From Zea mays (lineage: Eukaryota; Streptophyta; Magnoliopsida; Poales; Poaceae), in assembly GCF_902167145.1 (NCBI RefSeq), contig NC_050099.1, positions 64,560,942-64,624,941 of the forward strand: 64,000 nucleotides of DNA. The letters run 5' to 3'. Every line of letters begins with the position of its first letter. Position 1 is the stretch's first letter. This document shows positions 1-10,670 of this stretch, piece by piece. The notes under the pieces are model-generated. The model searched no databases and was not told the DNA's origin. It was given only the letters and a program-made list of their open reading frames with translations. Both the position numbers and the translations under genes were made by a program.

Positions 1-264
1 TCGAGAGTCCGAATAAATGAGTGTGGATGGGAGTTGCGAGATGAGATTGACTTTCGAATCTGCATTCGTTTCAAGAGAGAAAAGTTTTAACAGGCTCCAA
101 ATTTGGTTGTTCTTGAGATCGAATAATTCCAAACTTGGTGAAACATTCATGAGTAACTTGATGAATGGAGATAGATGTGATCGAGAGATAGAAATTTTCA
201 CTGAGCATCCGAGATTAGGATAAATCTCCCGACATAACACGAAATAGACACCTGGGGTGTCACA
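1..264 (-). repeat. 3' LTR of the large LARD-like element, first 264 bp of the LTR
   Basis: On the minus strand this begins TGTGACACCCCAGG at 264 and runs off the window at position 1. It matches 28380-28643 with about 8 differences (roughly 3 percent, hand count), so it is the partner LTR and not an independent repeat. Confidence 0.85.
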
Positions 265-278
265 ACCTTCCCCCCTTA
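265..278 (-). promoter_or_regulatory. Polypurine tract of the LARD-like element
   Basis: The minus strand reads TAAGGGGGGAAGGT directly before the LTR start. This is the expected plus-strand primer for reverse transcription and fixes the orientation of the element. Confidence 0.8.
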
Positions 279-1773
279 AAAGAATCTCGTCCCGAGATTC
301 GAATGAGGATCTTTAAGGGTGGAGAAGCATGTAACTCCCGGGCTGATGACAGATGCAAATTCATGAGATGGTATCTGACACAATACGAAAGATAGATTTG
401 GACCGAATATCATGACATATTGAGACAAAATACCACGATCACCCTGAGAGAATATCCACAAAAGATAGTACATCAGTATAGTCTCATAATGGATCACGAC
501 CATTAACCGCGATACCGCGCATGCCGAGCAGCTCAACCATGTGTGCACCATAGTAGGCTCTCGGTTTCGTCGCGGCACCATCAGTCGTTAGTCATAATAC
601 CATTACCAAACGCAACCAACGATAAATCCACGTGACATAAATAGATGGAGCCCATGAGAGTATGGCTCAGAAAATAAGAATGTGATCGGAGTTGAAGCAG
701 AGATTGCTGGCAAAAGAGCATCACATGAGAATTCTTCTTCAACTCAGAGAATTATTTTATGATCAACATGGGGATTATCAGGCAAGAGACTAGTATGATA
801 TTTGATATGAGGAGGAACCAACAATGAGATCAAGATTGGCAACTTGCTGAGACATGAGAGAACTAAAGACAATAGCATAATTCATCGAACCAAAGGGATA
901 CACTGCTTAGATAAAACATCGTCATGATCCTAAGAGAAGGGGGTATGAGACTGGCCAGAAATGAGAGATTTAGGCAGATCAACATCCGATACTTGAGAAC
1001 GGGTTATAGCAGATATCTAGATAATAGGGCAGAATCGATGAAGGATCTAGAGATTCGGATGATAAAGCCAGCATGATTCACAAGGAAAAGGATTACCATA
1101 TCCAGGTGAAAAGAGAGGTCATCAACCTAGATGGCTTCTGGGTTGAGCAGAGGAGAATTTAATGAGGGTTTTGGATAAGGTTTCCAAAAAGAATTTGAGG
1201 CTAGATATGGTTCGCATGAATAGACATTAAACCATTTTTTCACTAGGGAACCACTAGATTGTTTGGATAAGGGGGTCTTTTTATGTGCAAAACATGCAAC
1301 AATTTTTATTGGCAAAAATGGTTGAACAATTGCAATGCCACCTAGATAGCAAGACAAGAGAAACACATAACACGACCTACAAGACTTACCAATTTGATAC
1401 GAGGTAAGGCATTTCTAACAAAGCAGTACATCACATTATTCACATGTTTTTTATTATTGGAATAAAGGTGAGAGAAGCATGTTGATGCACCAGAGACAAT
1501 TATAATGCGACAATCATGATGCATGCTCATTCTAGTCGTCTTCTTAGACCAAACTAATTTTTTGGGTGCTTCTACAACATCCCTATTAATAATAGTAGTA
1601 ATAGCCTTTATGGCCTATATACATAGCCACCTAGCTACCCATCTATTCCTAAGGCTTCACGTCCTAGGTCTATCCTTATCGTCCTGATAATCTAACCAAC
1701 ATTGGTTTCTAAGCAAGTTTTACTTTTGAAAAGTTGGTATTCATGACTTATTGATTTCTCTGAAATGGTATTC

Positions 1774-1785
1774 GCTCCGATACCA
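1774..1785 (-). promoter_or_regulatory. Primer binding site (tRNA-Met type) of the LARD-like element
   Basis: The minus strand reads TGGTATCGGAGC, one mismatch from the common initiator tRNA-Met complement TGGTATCAGAGC. It lies two bases after the LTR end CCACA. Confidence 0.8.
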
Positions 1786-4079
1786 GCTGTGGTGGAACCG
1801 CCCGAATTACTCCAGCTTAAGTGCCCAAGTCGCACCATTAGAGGCAGCGACACACTTAAATCGGAATAACCTGTCAGTCCCTCGGATCTAGTCCGATAAA
1901 GCCACTTACCAGGATCGAATACCACTAGATCACACGAAGGTGAGGCACAGAGAAATACAATAAAACATAATACCACAAATTTATTAAGTATCAATAGTGA
2001 TTACATTATCGGAGTTTCAGAAATAATAACCATAAATTTTAATGCAGCGGAAATAACTAGCGGAGAAGAACCAAGTAACATGGCGAAGCCTGGCCACACT
2101 ACTCCTCCTGGTCCTCTCCTGCGGAAGCAATAACCCACTCAACCTTCTATCCCGGTGGCAGGGATGGAGGCCAAGTCACACCATCAACCAATCATCCTAA
2201 GGAGTACCTGCAAAAATTATGCCACAAGCAAGGCTGAGTATACTAATACTCAGCTAGACTTACCCGGTGTGAGGAGTCTACTCCTCTACCTCTAGACATG
2301 CAACTGTTTGGCTGAGGGGTTTGGTTTACCAAAAGCACTAGCTGAGTCTAAAATCAAGTTTTAGCTTTTCAAGTTTTAGTATGATCCTTTTAAACTAGAT
2401 GAGTACCTAGCTATTCATACATGGTATCAAACATTTTATCAATCAACATCTTTTGCCAGTCACCTCATTTCCACTTATTACTCAATGTAGCAGCATGGAT
2501 CAAGCAGTCTCATTAGCTGCGAGAAGCAGACTATTCAAATCGAGTTTTTAAACCTTGCAAGGTAAACCTAAACACACGACGTGGTGAGGCACTCCGTCCC
2601 CACACACATCAACCGTCCCCATCGATTCCCTGGCAACAGATCAGGGCTCACCACCTTGGCGTACAATGCCTCACTGACCCCCGACTGCCGTCGTGCAGTG
2701 ACCGCACTTGTACCCACCATAACCGGAATGGGAGACCACGTCTCAGGTCGCGTGAGGCAAAGTCTGCGGGCAGGTTCACTCAGGTACTAGGCTTACCGAT
2801 TTACCATATTTCTCGGCATGTGTTTAGTACGTTCAAACGCTTGATACACGGTACCACACCTTAATCCTTATTCCAATTTCCGTCTCGTAGACAACGCATC
2901 CCCATGGATTGTTGTCCACAGACCATCATCATTACGATATAAAAATGGATACAACCAATTCCTGACCTCACGCGAGTGCTAGAAAAATCACTCGATTTCT
3001 ACCAAGATCCCTAATTAGTAAAGCAACTACTCGACCTAGCATACTAGTATCCATCTCAAAAGGAATCCTGAGTTCATGCAACTAGGGTTTCAGTCAACTC
3101 CAACACTTAAGTGCACAGTACAAGCCTACAAACATTAAGTGCAGTAAAATAGCATATATAAACGGTTATGCATAAAACCGAGGCTTGCCTGGAATTCAAC
3201 AATTAGATAGTGTCTGCTAGATGACACTCGCTTGGCGAGCATCCACTGGTTAAGTTCCTTCTTCCTTGGGTCGTCCACCGACTGCACCTTGTGGTTGGCA
3301 CCACATCACTTGCACGATCATCATCTCTCGGTCCTAAATGAGATGCAGGATGCAATGTATGAATATGGTGAAAAATATCACAAGACAATGCAAAAACAGA
3401 TGGTAGCAAACTAAACACTAAATAGAGAGACATCGTGAACAACCACACACACTAGCGCTAGCTATCTACACATCAACGGGCATAACAAGTCAACATTACT
3501 GGAAATATGACGATTACTACCTATAATTAACCAACGCAAACACAACATCACATGTACAAGCATTTACCATGTTCACTTTAATCGTTCATTGGCTACTTAT
3601 GATTAAACTAGTTAAGTACACATAATTTACGATGACTTACACATAGACTGACTTAGTTAACAAGGAATAGTTACTTAATCTGGTTTTACAATTGTTCGCA
3701 ATACTCTAATGCAAGCATACATCCAAGGGCACACAAGAAAGTGATAGCTTAATCACACTGCTTATTCTACTAATCTATTGAGGTTGGTTATTTAGTAATA
3801 CTCATATTAGCAGCACAATTATTAGAAATGGTAACATCTCATTAATTTTGTTTCTCGTCCATATAGTGACACTTGCTAAATTGATGTTGATTGAAGCTAA
3901 TTACTTACTAGACTTCAACAATTTAATTTACTACTTAGGAACGTGCACTAGTTACTTACATATAACCTAATTATATTAGTTACTATCATTGTTACTCATA
4001 TGCACTTAACACGAAAACAAGCAAGCAGTCACTCAAGGTAACACAATAGAGTAGAGCAATCCATCAAACATAACAAAAT

Positions 4080-5160
4080 TAGGACAGCAGCACAGCAGTT
4101 GCTTGTTTCAGTCATAACTCTTCAAATATTAATCCAAACATAGCAAACTAGGACCTTCTGGAAAGCTTAGAAGGTGCTCTACAACTTTGGTATTGTCATC
4201 ACAAGGTGACTAGACACTTAACAAGGTTAAATAGTGCTAACACAACAGCTCTGTCCAGATTTGGACAGATTTAGACTTGCAACTTCAAAAATTCACAATT
4301 AAAGATTCAGTCATCCAAATAAATTGATCCTAGACTTTCTGGAAATATAATAAAATTGTCTACATATCATTTATAAACATCTCAAGGTGATTCAATATTT
4401 AACTAAGGATAAAAGACACTAGAAGGATTTGCTGTCCAGATTTGGACAAATTTAGACTTCACACTTTAAACACCCATAACTAAATCTTCAGATCCCAAAA
4501 AGAGTGATCCAAGACTTTTTGAAAAGCTTAACAAAAGTATTACATAACTTTTATAATCACCAAGAAGCGATTCTATCTTTAACCAAGTCAAACAATTCAG
4601 TTTTCGAATTCTGTTCTGACAGTGGACAGAACACAACAACCGTTTTGTAAAATTCATAACTCTTAAACTATCAAGCCTATGCTTATGCAATTTTAACACA
4701 AGCAAGATACGAAAAGCATCTATAACTTTCTTCTAATAACCATGAATAGATTGTAACATTAACTTAGGCAAATAATTCACTCTCTGAAATCTGTACAGAG
4801 ATTGGACAGATTCAGTTACTAAACTTGCGAAAAGCATAACTTCTAAACAATCAGACTTATGGCTGTCAAATTTTAACACAAGAAAGTTAATAAAGTTATC
4901 TACAACTTTCTTGTGACCACCAATAACTGATTTCAACATTAAATTAAGCAACCATTGCAATCTCTGAAATCTGTTTAGAAATTGGACAGATTCAGTTACT
5001 GAACTTGTGAAAATTATAGCTTCTAAACCATCAATTCTCAGCTCATGTATTTTTAGGACGAGCTAGATATACAAGTGAACTATAACTTTTATATAGCACA
5101 TATCTACAGAAAACATACTTTACTTAACTAGATTAATCGCACAACTAAAATTGTACACGC
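4080..5160 (-). repeat. Degenerate ~181 bp tandem array inside the LARD-like LTR
   Basis: A landmark motif GGACAG(A/C) or close variant recurs near 4082, 4256, 4437, 4620, 4802 and 4982, spaced 175 to 183 bp. Each unit also repeats the order: cluster of 'acaacttt', 'caaggtgat' variants, then the GGACAGATT block. I count about six diverged units. Similar phrases recur at 20090-20500 and 27440-28100, so the array probably covered more of this LTR before the insertions. Confidence 0.6.
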
Positions 5161-5434
5161 AGGAAATTCAGCTTGCGGTCAAAATAGCACTTAACTCAAG
5201 CACCAAACAAAATCATGAAGGGATAGTGCCAAATTCTCAAGTTTAAACCATTGTGATTTAGTTATCAAGTTTCAATTTATATGAAGACACTTAAACATCT
5301 CAATGAACATGCACGCTTTTGTTTACTTCTAATTTGTCACTAATTCTTGTTATAATTATAAAATATGTGTCATTTTAGCACCATATAAAACTATCTAATC
5401 TGGGGCTAAAATTTTTATGAGGCATAGGTAATAA

Positions 5435-5439
5435 CAAAT
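5435..5439. repeat. Target site duplication CAAAT of the Huck-like element (partner at 19754-19758)
   Basis: CAAAT lies immediately left of the first LTR and immediately right of the second. The perfect 5 bp match shows a complete, unrearranged insertion into the LARD-like LTR. Confidence 0.9.
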
Positions 5440-5939
5440 TGTCGGGGACCATAATTAGGGGTACCCTCAAGGCTCCTAATTCTCAGCTGGTAACCCCCAT
5501 CAGCATAAAGCTGCAAAGGCCTGATGGGTGCGATTAAGTCAGGGATCAGTCCATACGAGGGACTCGATCACGCCTCGCCCGAGCCTGGCCTCGGACAAGG
5601 GCAGTCGACCCCGGAGGATCTCCGTCTCGCCCGAGGCCCCCCTCCAGCGGCGAACGTGTTCCCGGCTCGCCCGAGGCCCTGTCTTCGCCAAGAAGCAACC
5701 CTGACCAAATCGCCGCACCAACCGACCAAGTCGCAGGAGCATTTAATGCAAAGGTGGTATGACACCTATATCCTGACGCGCACCCCCAGAGCCGAAGTGA
5801 CCGCCGTCACTTCGCCGCTCCCCTGACCGGCCTGGCAGAAAGACAGCGCCGCCTGCGCCGCTCCGACTGCGGTGCCACTTGACAGAGCGAGGCTAACAGG
5901 CAGTCAGGCCCGGCCGCAGGCACCATAGGAAACTCCGCT

Positions 5940-6530
5940 CCGCCCGACCCAGGGCTCGGACTCGGGCTAAGCCCCGGAAGACGGCGAATTCCGCTCCGCC
6001 CGACCAAGGGCTCGGACTCGGGCTAAGCCCCGGAAGACGGCGAATTCCGCTCCGCCCGACCAAGGGCTCGGACTCGGGCTAAGCCCCGGAAGACGGCGAA
6101 CTCCGCTCCGCCCGACCCAGGGCTCGGACTCGGGCTAAGCCCCGGAAGACGGCGAACTCCGCTCCGCCCGACCCAGGGCTCGGACTCAGGCTAAGCCACG
6201 GGAGACGGCGAACTCCGCTCCGCCCGACCCAGGGCTCGGACTCGGGCTAAGCCCCGGAACACGGCGAACTCCGCTCCGCCCGACCCAGGGCTCGGACTCG
6301 GGCTCGGCCCCAGAAGACGACGAACTCCGCTTCGCCCGACCCTAGGGCTCGGACTCCGCCCCGGCATCAGCCGGTGATCTCCGCTCCGCCCGACCCAGGG
6401 CTCGGACTCGGGCTCGGCCCCAGAAGATGACGAACTCCGCTTCGCCAGACCCCAGGGCTCGGACTCCGCCCTGACATCAGCCGGCGATCTCCGCCTCGCC
6501 CGAACCAGGGGCTCGGACTCGACCTCGGCC
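5940..6530 (+). repeat. 56 bp tandem array in the Huck-like 5' LTR
   Basis: The phrase GGGCTCGGACTCGGGCTAAG recurs with a 56 bp period from about 5950 for roughly six regular units, then in more diverged units with a CCCCAGAAGA variant up to about 6530. It ends about 430 bp upstream of the TATA box. Confidence 0.8.
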
Positions 6531-6964
6531 ATGGAAGACAGACTCGACCTTGGCTTCGGAGGAGCTTCCACGTCGCCCAACCTAGGGCGCAGACCAGCCA
6601 CGACAACAGGAGGCGCCATCATCACCCAACCCCGAACTGACTCGGGCCACGGGGAACAAGACCGGAGTCCCATCTGGCTCGCTCCGCCAGATAGGCAATG
6701 GTGGCGCCCCGCATACTCTGTGACGACGACGGCTCTCATCCCCCTTACGGAAGCAAGAGGACGTCAGCAAGGACTCAACAGCTCCGAGAGCTGTCCCTCC
6801 GCCAGGCTCCATCGCTCCTCCGACGGCCACGACATCACACCAACAGGGTGCCAAAATCTCTCCAGCTGCCACGACGGCATGTACTTAGGGCACTAGCTCT
6901 CCTCCGCTAGACACGTAGCACTCTGCTACACCCCCATTGTACACCTGGATCCTCTCCTTACGCC

Positions 6965-6971
6965 TATAAAA
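6965..6971 (+). promoter_or_regulatory. TATA box of the Huck-like 5' LTR
   Basis: TATAAAA in the context CGCCTATAAAAGG, about 300 bp before the LTR end. The same site is at 19446-19452 in the other LTR. It is the likely core promoter of the genomic transcript. Confidence 0.7.
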
Positions 6972-7272
6972 GGAAGGACCAGGGCCCTCTTAGAGAGGGT
7001 TGGCCGCGCGGGGACGAGGACGAGACAGGCGCTCGCGTTTGGCCGCTCGCTCCCTCTCCCGCGTGGACGCTTGTAACCCCCTACTGCAAGCGCACCCGAC
7101 CTGGGCGCGGGACGAACACGAAGGCCGCGGGATTCCCACCTCTCTCACGCCGGTCTCCGGCCACCTCGCTTCCCCCCTTCGTGCTCGGCCTCGCGCTCGA
7201 CCCATCTGGGCTGGGGCACGCGACGACATTCACTCGTCGGCCTAGGGACCCCCCGGTCTCGAAACGCCGACA

Positions 7273-7292
7273 GTTGGTGCGCCAGGTAGGGG
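7273..7292 (+). promoter_or_regulatory. Primer binding site of the Huck-like element
   Basis: TTGGTGCGCCAGGTAGGG follows the LTR end by one base. It is at the expected place for a tRNA primer; I did not assign the tRNA with certainty. Confidence 0.6.
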
Positions 7293-7332
7293 CCTGCTGC
7301 GTGTTGACGAACAGATTCCCGTCAAGCTCCAG

Positions 7333-9851
7333 ATGGGCAGTCTCCAGCAACCTCTCCAACCCGGGACGGTGCTTCGTTTCGGGAGTCTTGAGTTCATGTC
7401 CCTCGACGGCAGCTACGACATGATACTCCTTCCATCGCCATGCGACAACGACAATGGCGGCCGACAGCCCGCCCGCCGGCGGCGGAATCGACAACGTCTT
7501 CCCCGCGTGGTGGAAGAACAACATTCGAGCTCACCCCGTCCTCTCCCCCGCCGACGGAGGAGGAGGCGGGGCAACCAAGGCCAAGCAGGAGGCAGCGCCT
7601 CGTCGGCTATCGAGCGAGTCGACGACACCAGCACCCCAACGGGGGGCGCACCGGGCATCGACCCCGCGCTTGAGACGAAGACGAGCGCCGTCTTCCCACA
7701 ACGTGCCGATTCCGGGCAAATGGACGATGCCAGCGCGCTCGCGAAAGGCTTGCTGGACGTCACCCTTGTACCTAAGACGACGGCGTAGTCAGTCCCCAAC
7801 GTGACCTCATCGCCGCCCGTCGACCAAAAGTACCGACCGATTCCCATCCCACGTCTTTCGGATTCAGCCTCGACCCGCCTAGCGGCTTCGCTTTGGCGGG
7901 TGCTCACATAGAGGCGAGTCCAAACCCTCTGAGGTTTCGTATGCGGTCACCTTGGGACCGGCTGACGGACGTCTCGACCTACGGGCCCTCTGGGTCCGAG
8001 GAAGACAACGAGCCCAGCATCTGTTGGGATTTCTCTGGACTTGGCAACCCCAGTGCCATGCGGGACTTCATGACCGCATGCGACTACTGCCTTTCCGACT
8101 GTTCCGACGGTAGCCGTAGCCTCGACGACAAGGACTGCGGCCCAAGTCGCGAATGCTTCCACGTCGATCTGGGGGTCCCTCCGAAGGCAACCATCTCGGC
8201 ATGCCGGAGGACGGTGATCTCCCTAGGCCGGTGCCTCGCGTTGACATCCCACGGGAGCTAGCTGTGGTCCCCGTTCAGGCGGGGGGCCATGACCCACAGC
8301 TCGAGCAAATCCGCGGGGTAAAGGCCAGGCTCGACGAGGGAGCAGGAGCGCTTGAGCCGATCTGTCGGGACGTCGGGCAGGCATGGGTGGGCCAACCTCC
8401 GTCCGCGGGGTAAAGGCCAGGCTCGACGAGGGAGCAGGAGCGCTTGAGCCGATCTGTCGGGACGTCGGGCAGGCATGGGTGGGCCAACCTCCGGCCGGAG
8501 AAATACGTCATCTGCCCCAGGGCCTCCAGCACCGCATCGCCGACGACGTCAGGTTCAGGCCGCCACCCGCATCTAGCGGGGTCGGCCAGAACCTGGCGAC
8601 AGCGGCAATGCTTCTCCGCGCGATGCCGGAGCCATCAACCACCGAGGGGCGGCGAATCCAGGGAGAGCTCAAGAATCTCCTGGAAGGCGCCGCGGTCCGA
8701 CGGGCCGAGAGCTCCGCCTTCCGAAGGCAGGGGTACCCCTCGGAACCTCATGCCGCGACTTCCCGATTCATGCGGGAAGCCTCGGTCTGCCCCGGGCGCA
8801 CGCGCAACACAGAGCCTGCAGCCCCGAGTCGCCTCGGCAACGAGCACCATCACCGCGACCGTCGGGCCCACCTCGACGAGAGGGTGCGCCGAGGCTACCA
8901 CCCCAGGCGTGGGGGACGCTACGACAGCGGGGAGGATCGGAGTCCCTCGCCCGAGCCACCTAGTCCGCAGGCCTTCAGCTGAGCCATACGACGGGCGCCG
9001 TTCCAACCCGGTTCCGACCCCAGACTACTATCACAAAGTACTCGGGGGAGACGAGACCGGAACTGTGGCTCGCGGACTACCGTCTGGCCTATCAACTGGG
9101 TGGAACAGACGATGACAACCTCATCATCCGCAACCTCCCCCTGTTCCTCTCCGACACCGCTCGCGCCTGGTTAGAGCACCTGCCTTCGGGGCAGATCTCC
9201 AACTGGGACGACCTGGTCCAAGCTTTTGCCGGGAATTTCTAGGGTACATACGTGCGCCCTGGGAATTCCTTGGACCTTCGAAGCTGCCGACAGCAGCCGG
9301 GAGAGTCTCTCCGGGACTACATTCGGCGATTTTCGAAGCAGCGCACCGAGCTGCCCAACATCACCGACTCGGATGTCATCGGCGCGTTCCTCGCTGGCAC
9401 CACCTGCCGCGACCTGGTGAGCAAGCTGGGTCGCAAGACCCCCACCAGGGCGAGCGAGCTGATGGACATCGCCACCAAGTTCGCCTCCGGCCAGGAGGCG
9501 GTCGAGGCTATCTTCCGGAAGGACAAGCAGCCCCAGGGCCGCCCTTCGGAAGATGCCCCCGAGGCGTCAATTCAGCGTGGCGCCAAGAAGAAGGGCAAGA
9601 AGAAGTCGCAAGCGAAACGCGACGCCGCCGACGCGGACCTTGTCGCCGCCGCCGAGTACAAGAACCCTCGGAAGCCCCCCGGAGGTGCCAACCTCTTCGA
9701 CAAGATGCTCAAGGAGCCGTGCCCCTATCACCAGGGGCCCGTCAAGCACACCCTTGAGGAGTGCGTCATGCTTCGGCGCCACTTCCACAGGGCCGGGCCA
9801 CCCGTGGAGGGTGGCAAGGCCCGCGACGACGACAAGAAGGAAGATCACTAG
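7333..9851 (+). pseudogene. Huck-like gag, broken
   Basis: The first ATG after the primer binding site is at 7333. The part from about 9020 is the recognisable retrotransposon gag core: a region around residues LPLFLSDTARAWLEHLP, then SLRDYIRRFSKQRTEL, typical of Gypsy Gag, followed by a lysine-rich segment and a CPYHQGPVKHTLEEC zinc-knuckle-like segment near 9720-9765. Upstream, the coding frame changes at least twice, and a 92 bp duplication at 8311-8494 shifts it again. TAG codons lie at 9240 and 9849. Downstream frames through protease and RNase H stay in the frame of this gag core, so the ancestor had a single gag-pol polyprotein. It would have formed the virus-like particle in the cytoplasm. 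Confidence 0.75.
8311..8494 (+). repeat. 92 bp tandem duplication within Huck-like gag
   Basis: CCGCGGGGTAAAGGCCAGGC starts at 8311 and again at 8403, and the two 92 bp units are essentially identical. Since 92 is not a multiple of three, the duplication shifts the gag frame. Confidence 0.9.
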
Positions 9852-10670
9852 GCAGGAGAGTCCCCCGAGGTGCACGACTGCTTCATGATCTATGGTGGGC
9901 AAGCGGCGAACGCCTCAGCTCGGCATCGCAAGCAAGAGCGCCGGGAGGTCTGTTCGGTGAAGGTAGCGGCGCCAGTCTACCTAGACTGGTCCGACAAGCC
10001 CATCACCTTCGACCAAGCCGACCACCCCGACCATGTGCCGAGCCCAGGGAAATACCCGCTCGTCGTCGACCCCGTCATCGGCGACGTCAGGCTCACCAAG
10101 GTCCTCATGGACGGAGGCAGCAGCCTCAACATCATCTACGCCGAGACCCTCGGGCTCCTGCGTGTCGATCTGTCCTCCGTCCGGGCAGGCGCTGCGCCCT
10201 TCCATGGGATCATTCCCGGGAAGCGCGTCCAACCCCTCGGACAGCTCGACCTTCCCGTCTGCTTCGGAACACCCTCCAACTTCCAAAGGGAGACCCTGAC
10301 GTTCGAGGTGGTTGGGTTCCGAGTAACCTACCACGCGGTACTGGGGAGGCCATGCTACTCGAAGTTCATGGCCGTCCGCAACTACACCTACCTGAAGCTC
10401 AAGATGTCAGGCCCCAATGGGGTCATCACCGCCGGCCCCATGTACAAACACGCGTTCGAATGCGACGTGGAGTGCGTGGAGTACGCCGAGGCCCTCGCCG
10501 AGTCCGAGGCCCTCATCGCCGACCTGGAGAGCCTCTCGAAGGAGGTGCCAGACGTGAAGCGTCATGCCGGCAACTTTGAGCCAGCGGAGACGGTTAAGTC
10601 CGTCCCCCTCGACCCCAGCAGTGACGCCTCCAAGCAAGTCCGGATCGGCTCCGAGCTCGGTCCCAAATAG
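9852..10670 (+). pseudogene. Huck-like protease region
   Basis: This follows gag in the same frame after a TAG. The retroviral-type aspartic protease signature is LMDGGSSLNIIYA near 10108-10146, with DGG in place of the usual DTG/DSG; this variant also occurs in other Tat-lineage Gypsy elements. A second conserved protease segment AVLGRPCYSKFMA is at about 10336-10374. The region ends at TAG 10668. The enzyme would cut the polyprotein into mature proteins. Confidence 0.75.

Larger units (their letters stand above)
265..1787 (-). other. Internal region of the LARD-like element without gag or pol
   Basis: These 1.5 kb lie between the primer binding site and the polypurine tract. No frame carries protease, reverse transcriptase, RNase H or integrase motifs, and the longest frames (79-101 codons) look like chance. 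The part next to the primer binding site (about 1530-1770) looks like an untranslated leader. The part next to the polypurine tract (about 280-1100) looks like a 3' tail. The coding portion therefore appears to be missing between them. Confidence 0.65.
1788..5439 (-). repeat. 5' LTR of the LARD-like element, segment 1 (3' part of the LTR)
   Basis: This is the promoter-distal part of the LTR in its own orientation, ending CCACA at 1788. It is AT-rich with only short chance reading frames and holds a degenerate array of about 181 bp units at 4080-5160. It breaks at the CAAAT duplication made by the Huck-like insertion and continues at 19759. Confidence 0.75.
5440..7272 (+). repeat. Huck-like 5' LTR
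   Basis: It begins TGTCGGGGACC, ends GCCGACA, and repeats at 17919-19753. It is GC-rich, contains a 56 bp tandem array in the upstream half and a TATA box near 6965. The many long frames here on both strands come from the repeats and base composition and are not genes. Confidence 0.9.

Noticed and set aside
1..264. Match of 1-264 to 28380-28643 as a segmental duplication
   Set aside because: Both copies end at TGTGACACC LTR starts, one next to a polypurine tract; they are the two LTRs of one element.
4080..5160. Could the 181 bp array be knob180 or CentC satellite?
   Set aside because: The period is close to knob180, but the sequence (GGACAGATT blocks, AT-rich) does not resemble either satellite as I know them.
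6191..6739. Long minus-strand frame (182 codons) in the Huck LTR, and similar overlapping frames in both LTRs
   Set aside because: They arise from the 56 bp GC-rich repeats, are open in several frames at once, and have repetitive low-complexity translations.
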